Origin: an uncultured Pseudomonadota bacterium
GTDB lineage: Bacteria; Myxococcota_A; UBA796; GCA-2862545
DNA length: 32,852 nucleotides
Direction of reading: 5' to 3'
Assembly: GCA_903861005.1 (NCBI GenBank)
Contig: CAIOSP010000120.1
Coordinates: 1-32,852 of the forward strand
Each line of letters opens with the position of its first letter. Positions within the stretch are counted from its first letter, which is position 1. Shown here in pieces: positions 24,166 through 32,400 of this stretch. Below the pieces are notes generated by a model. The model was given only the letters and a program-made list of their open reading frames with translations, was not told the DNA's origin and made no database searches. Position numbers and translations under genes: made by a program.

Positions 24166-24719
24166 GCGCGGTGTGGCTGGCGAGCGGATCACCGCGTCGT
24201 CGTGAGCTGCTGACGTGGTCGGGCATCGCCGTCGACGTCCACCCCACCGGCGTGCCCGAAGAGCGCGAGCCCGGCGAGGACCCGGTCGCGTGGGCCCGCC
24301 GGTTGGCGCTCGCGAAGGCCACGCACGCGCAGACCGATCGCGTCGTGGTCGCGGCGGACACCGTGGTGCACCGTGAGGCGCGCGTGTTCGACAAGCCGGT
24401 CGATCGGACGGAGGCGGCGTCGCACCTGACCGCGTTGGCGGGCGGCTGGCACGCGGTGACCACCGGCGTCTGCGTCCGCCGCGGCGACCACCATCACGTG
24501 TTCCACGTCACGACCGAGGTGCGCTTCCGTGCGCTCTCAGAGTCGGAGATCGCCAGCTACCTGGCAACCGGCGAGGCGGACGACAAGGCCGGCGCCTACG
24601 GCATCCAGGGCCGCGGCGGCGCTTTTGTCGCCGAGCTTCGAGGCAGCTGGACGAACGTCATGGGTCTGCCGGTCGAGGAGACCCTGGCGGCGATCCGCGC
24701 GCGGGTCGACGCCAGCTAG
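24162..24719 (+). CDS. maf: Maf-like nucleotide pyrophosphatase
   Basis: A 185-residue Maf/YhdE/YceF-family protein. These enzymes hydrolyse canonical and modified NTPs such as dTTP, UTP or m7GTP to monophosphates and are linked to septum control. Signatures are LASGSPRRRELL (6-17), VAADTVV with D66, FDKPVDRTEAASHLTALAGGWHAVTTGV and AGAYGIQGRGG. The start is a GTG at 24162 in a GTGA overlap with the thioesterase stop; no other start is nearby. It closes the four-gene gdhB operon. Its TAG stop overlaps the TAG stop of the convergent TPR gene within the palindrome CTAG (24716-24719), leaving no room for a terminator between them. Confidence 0.92.
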   Translation: MSAVWLASGSPRRRELLTWSGIAVDVHPTGVPEEREPGEDPVAWARRLALAKATHAQTDRVVVAADTVVHREARVFDKPVDRTEAASHLTALAGGWHAVTTGVCVRRGDHHHVFHVTTEVRFRALSESEIASYLATGEADDKAGAYGIQGRGGAFVAELRGSWTNVMGLPVEETLAAIRARVDAS

Positions 24720-26215
24720 ATCGGGCCGCGCATGCGGCGCACGGCCATGCCGAACGTGATCACCCCCGCGAACACGAACACCACCATGCCCGTGTTCACG
24801 AGCGGGTCGCCCACCGCCTCGTGCAGGCCCGGCGCGACGACCGTCGCCAGCGCGACGGCGAACGCCACCAGGGACATCGTGGCCCACGGCGTGGTGTCGG
24901 CCTCCCGCGCGAGCTCCGCCTCCACCTCGCGGATCACCGGGTGCGTGCCCTCCTGCGCGGCCTCTTCGGCGGCCTGACGCTTGAGCTCGATGTCGCGTCG
25001 CCAGCGAATGGCGGCGCTGTCCTCGGCGGGGGCGACTGGCGAGGCGGTGACTGCGGCGTCGAGCGGCGAGGGCGGGTCCATCTCCGACACCCAGGCGCGC
25101 TGCGCGAACGGCCCGCGCGTGGCGTCCGGGCTCAGCGCGCGGATGCGGGAGCGGGCGTCACATGCGGACAGCAACGAGCCCATGATCCGCGCGCGGGCGA
25201 GGCGGGCCTCGTCCTGGAACTGACGACGGACCTCGGCGGCGGCCTCTGAGTCGTCGTCGTCGATGGAGCGATCCCAGCGGTTCAGCATGTCCTCCACCTC
25301 ACGACGGACGTGCTCGTGCTCGTCGTGGACGGCGCGCAGCAGCTCGTCATGACAGACCAGCAGGTCGGCGTCGGCGGCGAGGCGGAGGCCCGCGGCCGGG
25401 TTGCGCGAGAGCAAGGCGCGGGCTCGGTCGTACACGGTGGGGAAGGGGAGCGGCCGACCCGCGGTGGCCAGGCGACCACAGGCCTTGAGCGTGATGAACG
25501 CGAGGTCCCGCGCGATGGGCTCGGCGGCGCGCGACCACAGCCCGACGCCTTGCTCGGCGCCGAGGGGGCCGAGCTGCTCGCGGGCCACGTCCAGCAGGTC
25601 CTCCTCCTGCCCGGCCCGCAGCGCCAGCCACGCCAGGATGTAGACCGAGTACAGACGCACGTCGGTGCCGGGCTCGGTGTGCTGGCGCGCGGCGTGGGCG
25701 GCCTCTCCGGCGGCGCGCTCGTCGTGGGCGCGAACGGCGACCTGCGCCTTGAGCAGCCAGGCCTCGGCCGAGGCGGGCTCGAGCCCCAACACCTCGTCGA
25801 GCGAGGCTCGGGCTTCGTCCCAAAGGCCCTTGCTGTACTGGTTGACCGCCCGCTGCAGCGCGGGGCGCGACGGCCCGTCGTGCATGAGCGCGGCGCGAAC
25901 GGGGCCGAGGAGCGCGTTGATCTCTCCGGTCTCCTCCGACGACGCGCGGAGGGCCTCCAGCTCGTTCTCGAACGCGACGCCGCAGGCCGACTCGAAGTCC
26001 CGCAGCTCGTCGCACTGGCGCGCCGCGGTGGTGGTGGACCACACCCCTTCCGGGTCGCCTTCCGGGTCGGTCTTCCGTCCCTCCAGGCCGCGGCGGGTGG
26101 TCGCGTCCTCGGACGCCACGGCGTCGAGGAGCTGACGGTCAAAGCGGACGACGACGGGCACGTCCAGATCGGCCCGCACGACGTCCCGTTCATACGGGCG
26201 GTCGTAAAGTGACAT
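24716..26215 (-). CDS. TPR-like protein with two C-terminal membrane helices
   Basis: A 499-residue protein. The first 110 residues are polar and unassigned. From about 115 to 260 helical repeats resemble TPRs (YSKGLWDEARASLDEVLGLEPASAEAWLLKAQVAV). A charged helical region with DEHEHVRREVEDMLNRW and DDDDSEAAAEVRRQFQDEARLARARI follows. Two hydrophobic helices lie near the end (about 440-460 and 470-490: TMSLVAFAVALATVV and TGMVVFVFAGVITFGMAV), making it a tail-anchored inner-membrane protein with a cytoplasmic N-terminal domain. The ATG at 26215 has GGGGAGGG just upstream and lies 18 bases after the kinase stop, so it is probably the last gene of the two-component operon. Its precise role is unknown. 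Confidence 0.78.
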   Translation of the reverse strand: MSLYDRPYERDVVRADLDVPVVVRFDRQLLDAVASEDATTRRGLEGRKTDPEGDPEGVWSTTTAARQCDELRDFESACGVAFENELEALRASSEETGEINALLGPVRAALMHDGPSRPALQRAVNQYSKGLWDEARASLDEVLGLEPASAEAWLLKAQVAVRAHDERAAGEAAHAARQHTEPGTDVRLYSVYILAWLALRAGQEEDLLDVAREQLGPLGAEQGVGLWSRAAEPIARDLAFITLKACGRLATAGRPLPFPTVYDRARALLSRNPAAGLRLAADADLLVCHDELLRAVHDEHEHVRREVEDMLNRWDRSIDDDDSEAAAEVRRQFQDEARLARARIMGSLLSACDARSRIRALSPDATRGPFAQRAWVSEMDPPSPLDAAVTASPVAPAEDSAAIRWRRDIELKRQAAEEAAQEGTHPVIREVEAELAREADTTPWATMSLVAFAVALATVVAPGLHEAVGDPLVNTGMVVFVFAGVITFGMAVRRMRGPI

Positions 26216-26233
26216 GAGGCCCTCCCCAGGGCA

Positions 26234-27277
26234 TCAGCCCTTCACACGTCCCGAGCCTCTTGGCAGGTCAATCCAGGTGTGTGCGCCGCCGGTTGGGCTG
26301 TTTGCAGCCCCGGCGTCGCCCTGGTGGGCGCGGGCGATCTGCCGCACCAGCGCGAGCCCAAGTCCTTCCCCACGGGGCGGTTGGGCGGTCGTCGTGGGGC
26401 CACGCCAAAACGGCTCGAAGGCGCGCTCCTCGTCTCCGGGGGCGAACCCGGGGCCGTTGTCCTTCACCAGGAAGCGGACCCGGTCCGGCGTGGCCTGCAC
26501 GGTGAGCGACACCTGCGTGCCGCCATAGCGACGGCCGTTGTCCAGCAGCCCGGAGAGCGCCCGCGCGAGCAGTGTGGCGTCGGCGGTCAGCTCGCCCGCC
26601 TCGCCCTCGAACGTGGCGGAGTCGGACGGCAGGTGGGCCAGCTCCAGCGCGCGCGCGGCGACGTCGCGGACCGAGAGCTCCCGCGGGGCGATCGCCTCGA
26701 AGTTGATGCGCGCCGCGGCGAGCAGGTCGCCGACGAGCCCGTCCATGCCGGCGATCTCGGCGTCCAGCTCGTCGTAGAGCGTGGGGGGCGCGCTGCCCTC
26801 GCGGGCCATCTCCACCAGCACCCGGGCGCGCCCCAGCGGGCTGCGCAGCTCATGGGAGACGGCGGCCATCAGGGCGCGCTGGTCGCGCAGCTGCGTCGCC
26901 AGGCGGTCGGCGAGCCCCCGCAGCGCCTCCGACACCTCGCCCACCTCACCGGGCTCCGTCACCAGGGCCGAGCGGCGGTCGAGCTGGCCACCCTGGAGTT
27001 CACCCGCCACGGCGGCCAGCCGCCGCAGCGGCCGGGCGATGCGCCACGTCGCCGCCCAGCCCAGCGGCCACAGCAGCGACACGGTCGTGAACCACAGGCA
27101 GAGCAGCCCCGACAGACTGGGCGAGGGGCCGAGCGCGGAGCGCCCCCACGCGCCCGCCACTGCGCCCACCGACAGCGCGACCAGCCCGAACAGGAACACC
27201 GTGCGGTGGATGCCGCGCGCCAGGATCCAGGCAGGTGACCACCGGCGGCGGTGGTGGCGATCGTGGCGGTGCCTCAT
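26234..27277 (-). CDS. sensor histidine kinase with minimal periplasmic loop
   Basis: A 347-residue kinase. It starts with a His/Arg-rich cytoplasmic stretch (MRHRHDRHHRRRW), then two membrane helices (about 24-43 and 56-78) separated by only about 12 residues. A HAMP-like linker (79-130) follows, then the HisKA box AVSHELRSPLGRAR with H142, the N box SGLLDNGRRYG with N247, DNGPGF (273-278) and GEGLGL (303-308). All catalytic parts look intact. The lack of a sensory periplasmic domain puts it near intramembrane-sensing kinases rather than CpxA. The ATG at 27277 overlaps the regulator stop (ATGA). A longer frame upstream is an out-of-register reading of the regulator gene. Confidence 0.93.
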   Translation of the reverse strand: MRHRHDRHHRRRWSPAWILARGIHRTVFLFGLVALSVGAVAGAWGRSALGPSPSLSGLLCLWFTTVSLLWPLGWAATWRIARPLRRLAAVAGELQGGQLDRRSALVTEPGEVGEVSEALRGLADRLATQLRDQRALMAAVSHELRSPLGRARVLVEMAREGSAPPTLYDELDAEIAGMDGLVGDLLAAARINFEAIAPRELSVRDVAARALELAHLPSDSATFEGEAGELTADATLLARALSGLLDNGRRYGGTQVSLTVQATPDRVRFLVKDNGPGFAPGDEERAFEPFWRGPTTTAQPPRGEGLGLALVRQIARAHQGDAGAANSPTGGAHTWIDLPRGSGRVKG

Positions 27278-27960
27278 CCCGGGTCCTTCGACAGCTGGTA
27301 GCCGGCGCCGCGCACGGTGCGGAGGCGCTTGGGGTCGCGCGCGTCGTCCCCAAGCTTGGCGCGCAGGTGCGACACGTGCACGTCGAGCGTGCGGTCGCCG
27401 ACGACCGTGTCGCCGCGACCGGCCAGGTTCCACAGGTCGTCGCGCGACACCACGCGGCCGGCGCGCTGGGCCAACGCCAGCAGCAGGTCGAACTCCAGGC
27501 CCGTCAGCGCCAGCACGCGCTCCCCGATCCGCGCGCTGCGGGCGCTTGGGTCGATCTCCAGATCCCCCACCACCAGGCGCTCGTCGGGCGCGCGGGGGGC
27601 CACGCGGCGCAGCACGGCGCGGATGCGGGCGAGCAGCTCGCGCGGGCTGGCGGGCTTGGCCAGGTAGTCGTCCGCGCCCAGCTCCAGGCCCACGACGCGA
27701 TCGGTCTCGTCGCCGCGCGCGGTGAGCATCACCACCGGCAACGCGCTCTTGGCGCGCAGGCGCCGCAGCACCTCCAGGCCATCCAGCCCGGGCATCATGA
27801 TGTCGAGCAGGACCACGTCGATGCCGCCCAAGTCGACGAGCGCCAGCCCGCGCGCGCCGTCCGTGGCGTGCGCGAGCGCGACGTCGTGCGGCGCCAGGTA
27901 GGCGCGCAGCAGCTCCGCCAGGCGGACGTCGTCGTCGATGAGGAGGGCGCGCAGCGTCAT
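27274..27960 (-). CDS. OmpR/PhoB-family response regulator
   Basis: A 228-residue response regulator. The receiver domain (1-120) has the acidic pocket LIDDDV, the phospho-acceptor D53 in VVLLDIMMPGLDG, T80 and K102 in YLAKPASPREL. The C-terminal winged helix (about 128-225) has LALTGLEFDLLLALAQRAGRVVSRDDL, RTLDVHVSHLRAKLGDD and IRTVRGAGYQL-like RLRTVRGAGYQL, typical of OmpR-type DNA-binding domains. The ATG at 27960 is where the receiver begins; the frame continues upstream but overlaps the CpxP-like gene. It is 49 bases after the CpxP-like gene and overlaps the kinase start. Direct repeats upstream of the operon are candidate binding sites. Confidence 0.94.
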   Translation of the reverse strand: MTLRALLIDDDVRLAELLRAYLAPHDVALAHATDGARGLALVDLGGIDVVLLDIMMPGLDGLEVLRRLRAKSALPVVMLTARGDETDRVVGLELGADDYLAKPASPRELLARIRAVLRRVAPRAPDERLVVGDLEIDPSARSARIGERVLALTGLEFDLLLALAQRAGRVVSRDDLWNLAGRGDTVVGDRTLDVHVSHLRAKLGDDARDPKRLRTVRGAGYQLSKDPG

Positions 27961-28009
27961 GGTTGGGTCCCTAGCCACCGACGACCCCGCGCGTCCAGCC
28001 CGGCCATGG

Positions 28010-28516
28010 CTAGGCGGGCTCGCCGTGGTGGCCCTGACCGCGCGACACCCAGTCCGCGAGCATGGCGCGCTGGCCCGGGTCGAGCTGCGCGTGCAGGCGG
28101 CGCACGGCCTCGACGATGCTGTCACGCGTGGCGTGCAGCGTGGCCTCCTGGCTGGCGAGGAGCGCGTCCAGGTGGCCGTTGTCGAGCGCCTCACCACGGA
28201 TCAGATCGGCCAGCTCGCCCCGACGCGACTTCATCTCCGTGCGCGCGGCGTCCATGGCGGCGCGCACCTGGTCCATCGACGCGTCCAGCGTCTCCGCCTG
28301 CTCAGCGCGCAGGCCGAGGCGCCGCGAGATCATGTGCCGCATGAACCGCGCGCGGCCCATCCGGTAGCCGCCGTAGCGCCCGTGGCCGCAGCCGCCGCGG
28401 TGGTGACCGCAGCCACCGCCGCCATGGCGCATCCAACGACGCCGACGGACGATCTTCGCCACGACGATGAACCCAAACACCACTGCCGCTGCCACTCCGA
28501 CTTCGAGACCGGTCAT
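28010..28516 (-). CDS. membrane-anchored CpxP/Spy-like protein with a His/Gly/Cys-rich segment
   Basis: A 168-residue protein. An N-terminal membrane helix (4-20) and the RRRRW stop-transfer are followed by a Gly/His/Cys-rich stretch (28-51, with CGHHRGGCGHGRYGG) that could bind metal. A long helical domain follows with two LTxxQ-like motifs: LGLRAEQ (67-73) and LDPGQRAML (145-153), the hallmark of CpxP, Spy and ZraP. Its position before a two-component pair resembles the cpxP and zra systems, where this protein feeds back on the kinase. Orientation by charge would put the helical domain in the cytoplasm, unlike CpxP, so topology needs checking. The ATG at 28516 has AAGGAGG 5 bases upstream. 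Confidence 0.8.
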   Translation of the reverse strand: MTGLEVGVAAAVVFGFIVVAKIVRRRRWMRHGGGGCGHHRGGCGHGRYGGYRMGRARFMRHMISRRLGLRAEQAETLDASMDQVRAAMDAARTEMKSRRGELADLIRGEALDNGHLDALLASQEATLHATRDSIVEAVRRLHAQLDPGQRAMLADWVSRGQGHHGEPA

Positions 28517-28553
28517 GATGACCTCCTTGTGTGGAGAGAGCATCACCCCCGCA

Positions 28554-28593
28554 TGCGAAGGCACTGTGAAGCGGCGTGTGAAGAAGCCTGAAG
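28554..28593 (-). promoter_or_regulatory. direct-repeat array, candidate response-regulator boxes
   Basis: On the minus strand four copies of a CTTCACA-like heptamer occur with 5' ends at 28593 (CTTCAGG), 28583 (CTTCACA), 28571 (CTTCACA) and 28560 (CTTCGCA), spaced 10, 12 and 11 bases. About one helical turn between direct repeats is the usual layout of OmpR/PhoB-family sites. The array lies 38-77 bases before the CpxP-like start, where a regulator would act. Binding is inferred. Confidence 0.5.
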
Positions 28594-28615
28594 TCCGCGG
28601 CTGTGCCGGTCGAGC

Positions 28616-29458
28616 TCAGCTCCCGTTGTCCGAGCAGCCCCACACGAGCAGGCCGACCTCCCAGTCCCAGTCGGACAGGTCGAAGACGCCGGATCGGCGC
28701 TCCGTCCAGGTGGCGCCCGCGGCTAGGGCGAGCAGATCTTCGCCGCTCAGCATGATGTGCGCGTTGAAGAGGAAATCATCCGAGTCGACCGCAATCAAGG
28801 CGGCGGCGACGCCGGTGATGGGCTTGTTCGCCGGGAAGGACCACAGCTTGGCGTTCTGTGTGGCGCCCTGCTCCGTGGCCGCGTTGGTGACTGCCGTGAC
28901 GAGGGAGTCGTAGGCGGCGATGTCGTCGGACTCCAAGCAGGCCACCGTGATCAGCATCGAGCCTGACGCAGCGCGCGGCGCCAGGACGTCGCCCCACATG
29001 ATCCCGTCGGTGAGCGGCAGCGACACGGAGTCGCCCTCGTTGAGCGGCTTGGTCGGCGTGGTGATGCGGACCTCGGACCCCACCGACGACTCGACCTGGG
29101 TCACGCAGTAGATCACGTCGCCTGAGATGTCGTCCTGCGCGGCGCGGACCGAGATGTCGCGCAGCGCGATGAGCAGCTTGGGCTCGCCGCAGGCAGGCCC
29201 CTGGTCGGTGGCGGTGACGCTGTCTGGAACGTCCAGGTAGGTCGGCGCCGCCGGAACGGCGCCAAACCCGGTGCACGTCGGCACCACGTCACAGGTGGCG
29301 CCGTCGGTGTCCGCGGCGACGTCGGTGTCGCCGTCGGTGTCCGCCGTCACGGCGTCGGTGTCCGTCGTGGCGTCGGTGTCGGTCCCGGGCTTGTCCGACG
29401 AGGACGTGCAGGCGGCGAGGGCGAGCAGGAGCAGCCACCGGGGGGAACGAACAAGCAT
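28616..29458 (-). CDS. lipoprotein with an Asp/Thr-rich linker
   Basis: A 280-residue lipoprotein: signal MLVRSPRWLLLLALAAC with Cys17 in lipobox LAAC, followed by an Asp/Thr-rich linker (about 18-53, units such as TDTDA and DTDGDTD) as often found in Myxococcota surface lipoproteins. The remaining 220 residues are a beta-rich domain with Cys residues at CDVVPTC, ACGEP, YCVTQ, ACLES and a final WGCSDNGS that may form disulfides. I do not recognise the domain. The ATG at 29458 has GGAG 5 bases upstream; a longer frame from 29488 lacks support. It is 10 bases after the stop of the large membrane-protein gene, so the two are probably co-transcribed. Confidence 0.8.
   Translation of the reverse strand: MLVRSPRWLLLLALAACTSSSDKPGTDTDATTDTDAVTADTDGDTDVAADTDGATCDVVPTCTGFGAVPAAPTYLDVPDSVTATDQGPACGEPKLLIALRDISVRAAQDDISGDVIYCVTQVESSVGSEVRITTPTKPLNEGDSVSLPLTDGIMWGDVLAPRAASGSMLITVACLESDDIAAYDSLVTAVTNAATEQGATQNAKLWSFPANKPITGVAAALIAVDSDDFLFNAHIMLSGEDLLALAAGATWTERRSGVFDLSDWDWEVGLLVWGCSDNGS
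29303..29380. repeat. short degenerate repeat encoding the Asp/Thr linker
   Basis: Five exact copies of GTCGGTGTC begin at 29303, 29321, 29333, 29354 and 29372 on the plus strand, encoding DTD on the minus strand. They make a low-complexity, slippage-prone stretch inside the lipoprotein gene. Confidence 0.75.
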
Positions 29459-29468
29459 GAGGTCTCCG

Positions 29469-32400
29469 TCACTCACCCTGGGGATCAACGACCGTGCCGG
29501 TCGGCGCGGCCACCGCGCGCGTCGGCCCGCGGAAGAAGCCGCCCTCGCCCATACACGCCCACGCCCACCGAGCCCAGCCCACCAGCCGCGACGCCAACCA
29601 CAGCGCCCAGGCCAGCATGGTCAGGCGCCACGCCAGGATGGGCACCGACACCACCGTGGGCAGCGGCATGCTGCCGTCGATGCGGTCCTCGAACCAGCGC
29701 AGGCCGTCGTAGGTGGACGATCCGTTGCCCATCACCTGGAAGTCCGGCTCGAACAGCAGGCCCGCGTGGACCGCGAAGTACATCGTGCCGACCGACAGCA
29801 GGACCATGCCCAGCAGGGTGAGTTGCACCAGGTCGAACACGAACCAGTGCGTCGCCTGCGCGCGCTGGCGCAGCCCAAGCGCCAGGAAGGTGATCGCGAC
29901 GAACGCGACCATCACCATCGGCAGCTGCGTCAGGCCCAGGCCGAGCAGGAACCACTGCAACGTGGACAGCGGCGTGAACGGGATGCGCGACAAGAGCGGC
30001 GCGCACAGCAGCACCAGGAAGAGGAACGCCCAGTAGTGCGGCACGGGGCCCCAGGTGGGGCCGATCAGCGCCAGGATCCAGCGCCCCTGCGGGTAGGTGA
30101 CCACCACGTTCGCGTTGACCGCGGGCGCGCCCAGATCGACGCCGGGCACGGTGTCGAAGATGCGCTGCTCGTGGGTCTGCTGCCACGACACGTGGATGGC
30201 CTGCGCGCCGGGCTGCAGCGGGATCGGCAGCTCGCCGTCGTCGCGCAGCTGGATCGGGCGCGCGGCGCCGTCGATCGTCACCGACTGGAGCTTGGCGCCC
30301 GCGGGCAGGTGCAGCGGCAGCTTGCCGCCCTGCGAGGTGCGCACGGTCAGGTCCAGGCTGCCCTCGCCGATGCGACGGCCCGACGTCCAGCTGAGCGTCG
30401 CAGACTCCACCGTCATGGTCTGGCCTGCGATCGCCTGCGGGCGCACCACCGACACCTTCACAGACTCGCCGGGCCACACGCGCCACTCGGGCGCCCAGCG
30501 GCCGTCGGCCTCGTGCTGGAGCGGCGCGGGGCCCTCCTCGGCGCAGTGGTAGATCGGGCTGCACGACACCACCCACGACTCGGTCCACGGCACGCCGGTC
30601 GGCGCGGTCAGCGTGATCACCTCGCGCACGTCGAGCGTGGAGTCGATGGTGGCCTGCGCCTCGTCGCGGTCGAGCGTGACGAGCACCACGCCGTCCTTGG
30701 GCTCGTAGCCGTCGGAGTTCACCGACTCGCCGTCGAGCAGCGGCAGGCGCAGCGCGAGCGGCTCGGTCGCGGGGCCCACGCGGGTCACGGTCGTGCGCAC
30801 GCGCCACGGCATGCCCAGGTCCAGGAAGCGGCGGACCTCGACCCACGGCGCCAGGTTGGAGCCGCTGGTGGGGGTGTCGGCGCGGAGTTGATCGCGGACG
30901 AGCTGTACGGTGGACTCCGGCGTGCCGTCGGCGCGCACGCCCTGCACGGTCCAGCCGGTGCTGGAGAAGCGGACGTGGCGCGGCGGCAGGCCCAACTGCA
31001 GCGCCAGCGCGTCGGTCGCGGGGAGCGGGCCCTCGACGTGGATGTGGTGGACGCCGGGGCTGACCCGCACGTGCAGGAAGCCGTCCGCCTGGCGCGCGAG
31101 CGCGGTCGTGTCCTTGCCGTCGAGCGTGACGCGCTTGGGCACCCACGTCGCGGTGGGGCCGGGCACGGGCCAGGACGACAGGTCGTTCGCGCTGACCTCG
31201 GCGTCGATGGTCAGCGTGTCGGCGTCGACCGACAGGCTCGCGGACGGCACCGACACGCAGTGCGGGCGGCAGGCCGGGGCCGCGGTCAGGCGCTGCTCCA
31301 GCTCATCGAGCAGCGTCTTGTCGGGCGCGGCGTGCGCGAGCGTGGGCAGCAGGAACAGCGCGAGCAGGGGTGCCGCGCGGCCGATCGCGTCCCAGCGGAT
31401 GCGGTGCACGTTCGTCAGCTTGAGCGCGAGCGCGCCGAGCAGGAGGGTGCGCAGGATGGCGAGCAGCAGGTTTCCGCGCGGGCCGACCAAGATCAGGCGG
31501 ATGCTGTGCTCGGCGTTGACCGGGCCCGTCCAGGCCAGGCGGTACGTAGTCCAGCCCCAGGTGGGCACGCCGGGGCCGGTCTGCACGGTCATGGCGTTGT
31601 CGTACTGGCTGGAGAGGTACCGTCCGCCGTCCTTGCCGAGCGAGCCGCCCATCAGACCTTCGACGGCCTTGTCCTCCGCCCGGTTCCCGCGCGCGGCGTA
31701 ATCGGACTCCGACATGGCTGCGTCGGTGGGCGCGGGCGAGGCGATCGGCACCATCACCTCCATGGAGGCCTCGCGGCCGAACATGCCCTGGTCCGCGCCC
31801 GCCCACGGCTGCGACAGCGAGGGGAACAAGCCGTCGCGGATCTGCAGCAGGCTGAACGACGCCAGCGCGACCAGCAGCGTCACCGCCGAGGCCCCGCGCG
31901 CCACCTGCAGCACCTTCTGCACGCGGCCCTCGGGCACCGCGCGGATCAGGGCGACCAGCACCAGCAGCGTCACCCACAGCCACATCGGCGCGCCGTCCTC
32001 ATGCCTGGCGAGCCCCACGCCGAACAGCGCCAGCACGCCCCAAGGCGCGCCGACCAGCTTGGCCACGCTCATGCCGACCACCAGCACGAAGAACAGGTCG
32101 AACAGGCTCCAGGGGGCGACCGGACCGCCCACGTCGTCCACGCCGAACGCGCCGAGCAGGCGCCACCCGGGCTGCACGTGCAGCGTCGCGGACAGGCTGC
32201 CGACGTCGGTGGACCAGCCCACCGCGGGGAGCGTGGACGTGCCACCCTCGACCCGAGACTCCGCGACCACCTGCGTGGCGCCGTCGCGCAGCTCCACGCC
32301 CGGCTTGCCGTCCCAGGTGGTGATCACCTGGTCCGTCCCGCTCGCGGCGATGTGCCCCAGCGACAGCGGCGGCGCGGCGTCCAAGCGCCAACCGCGGTGC

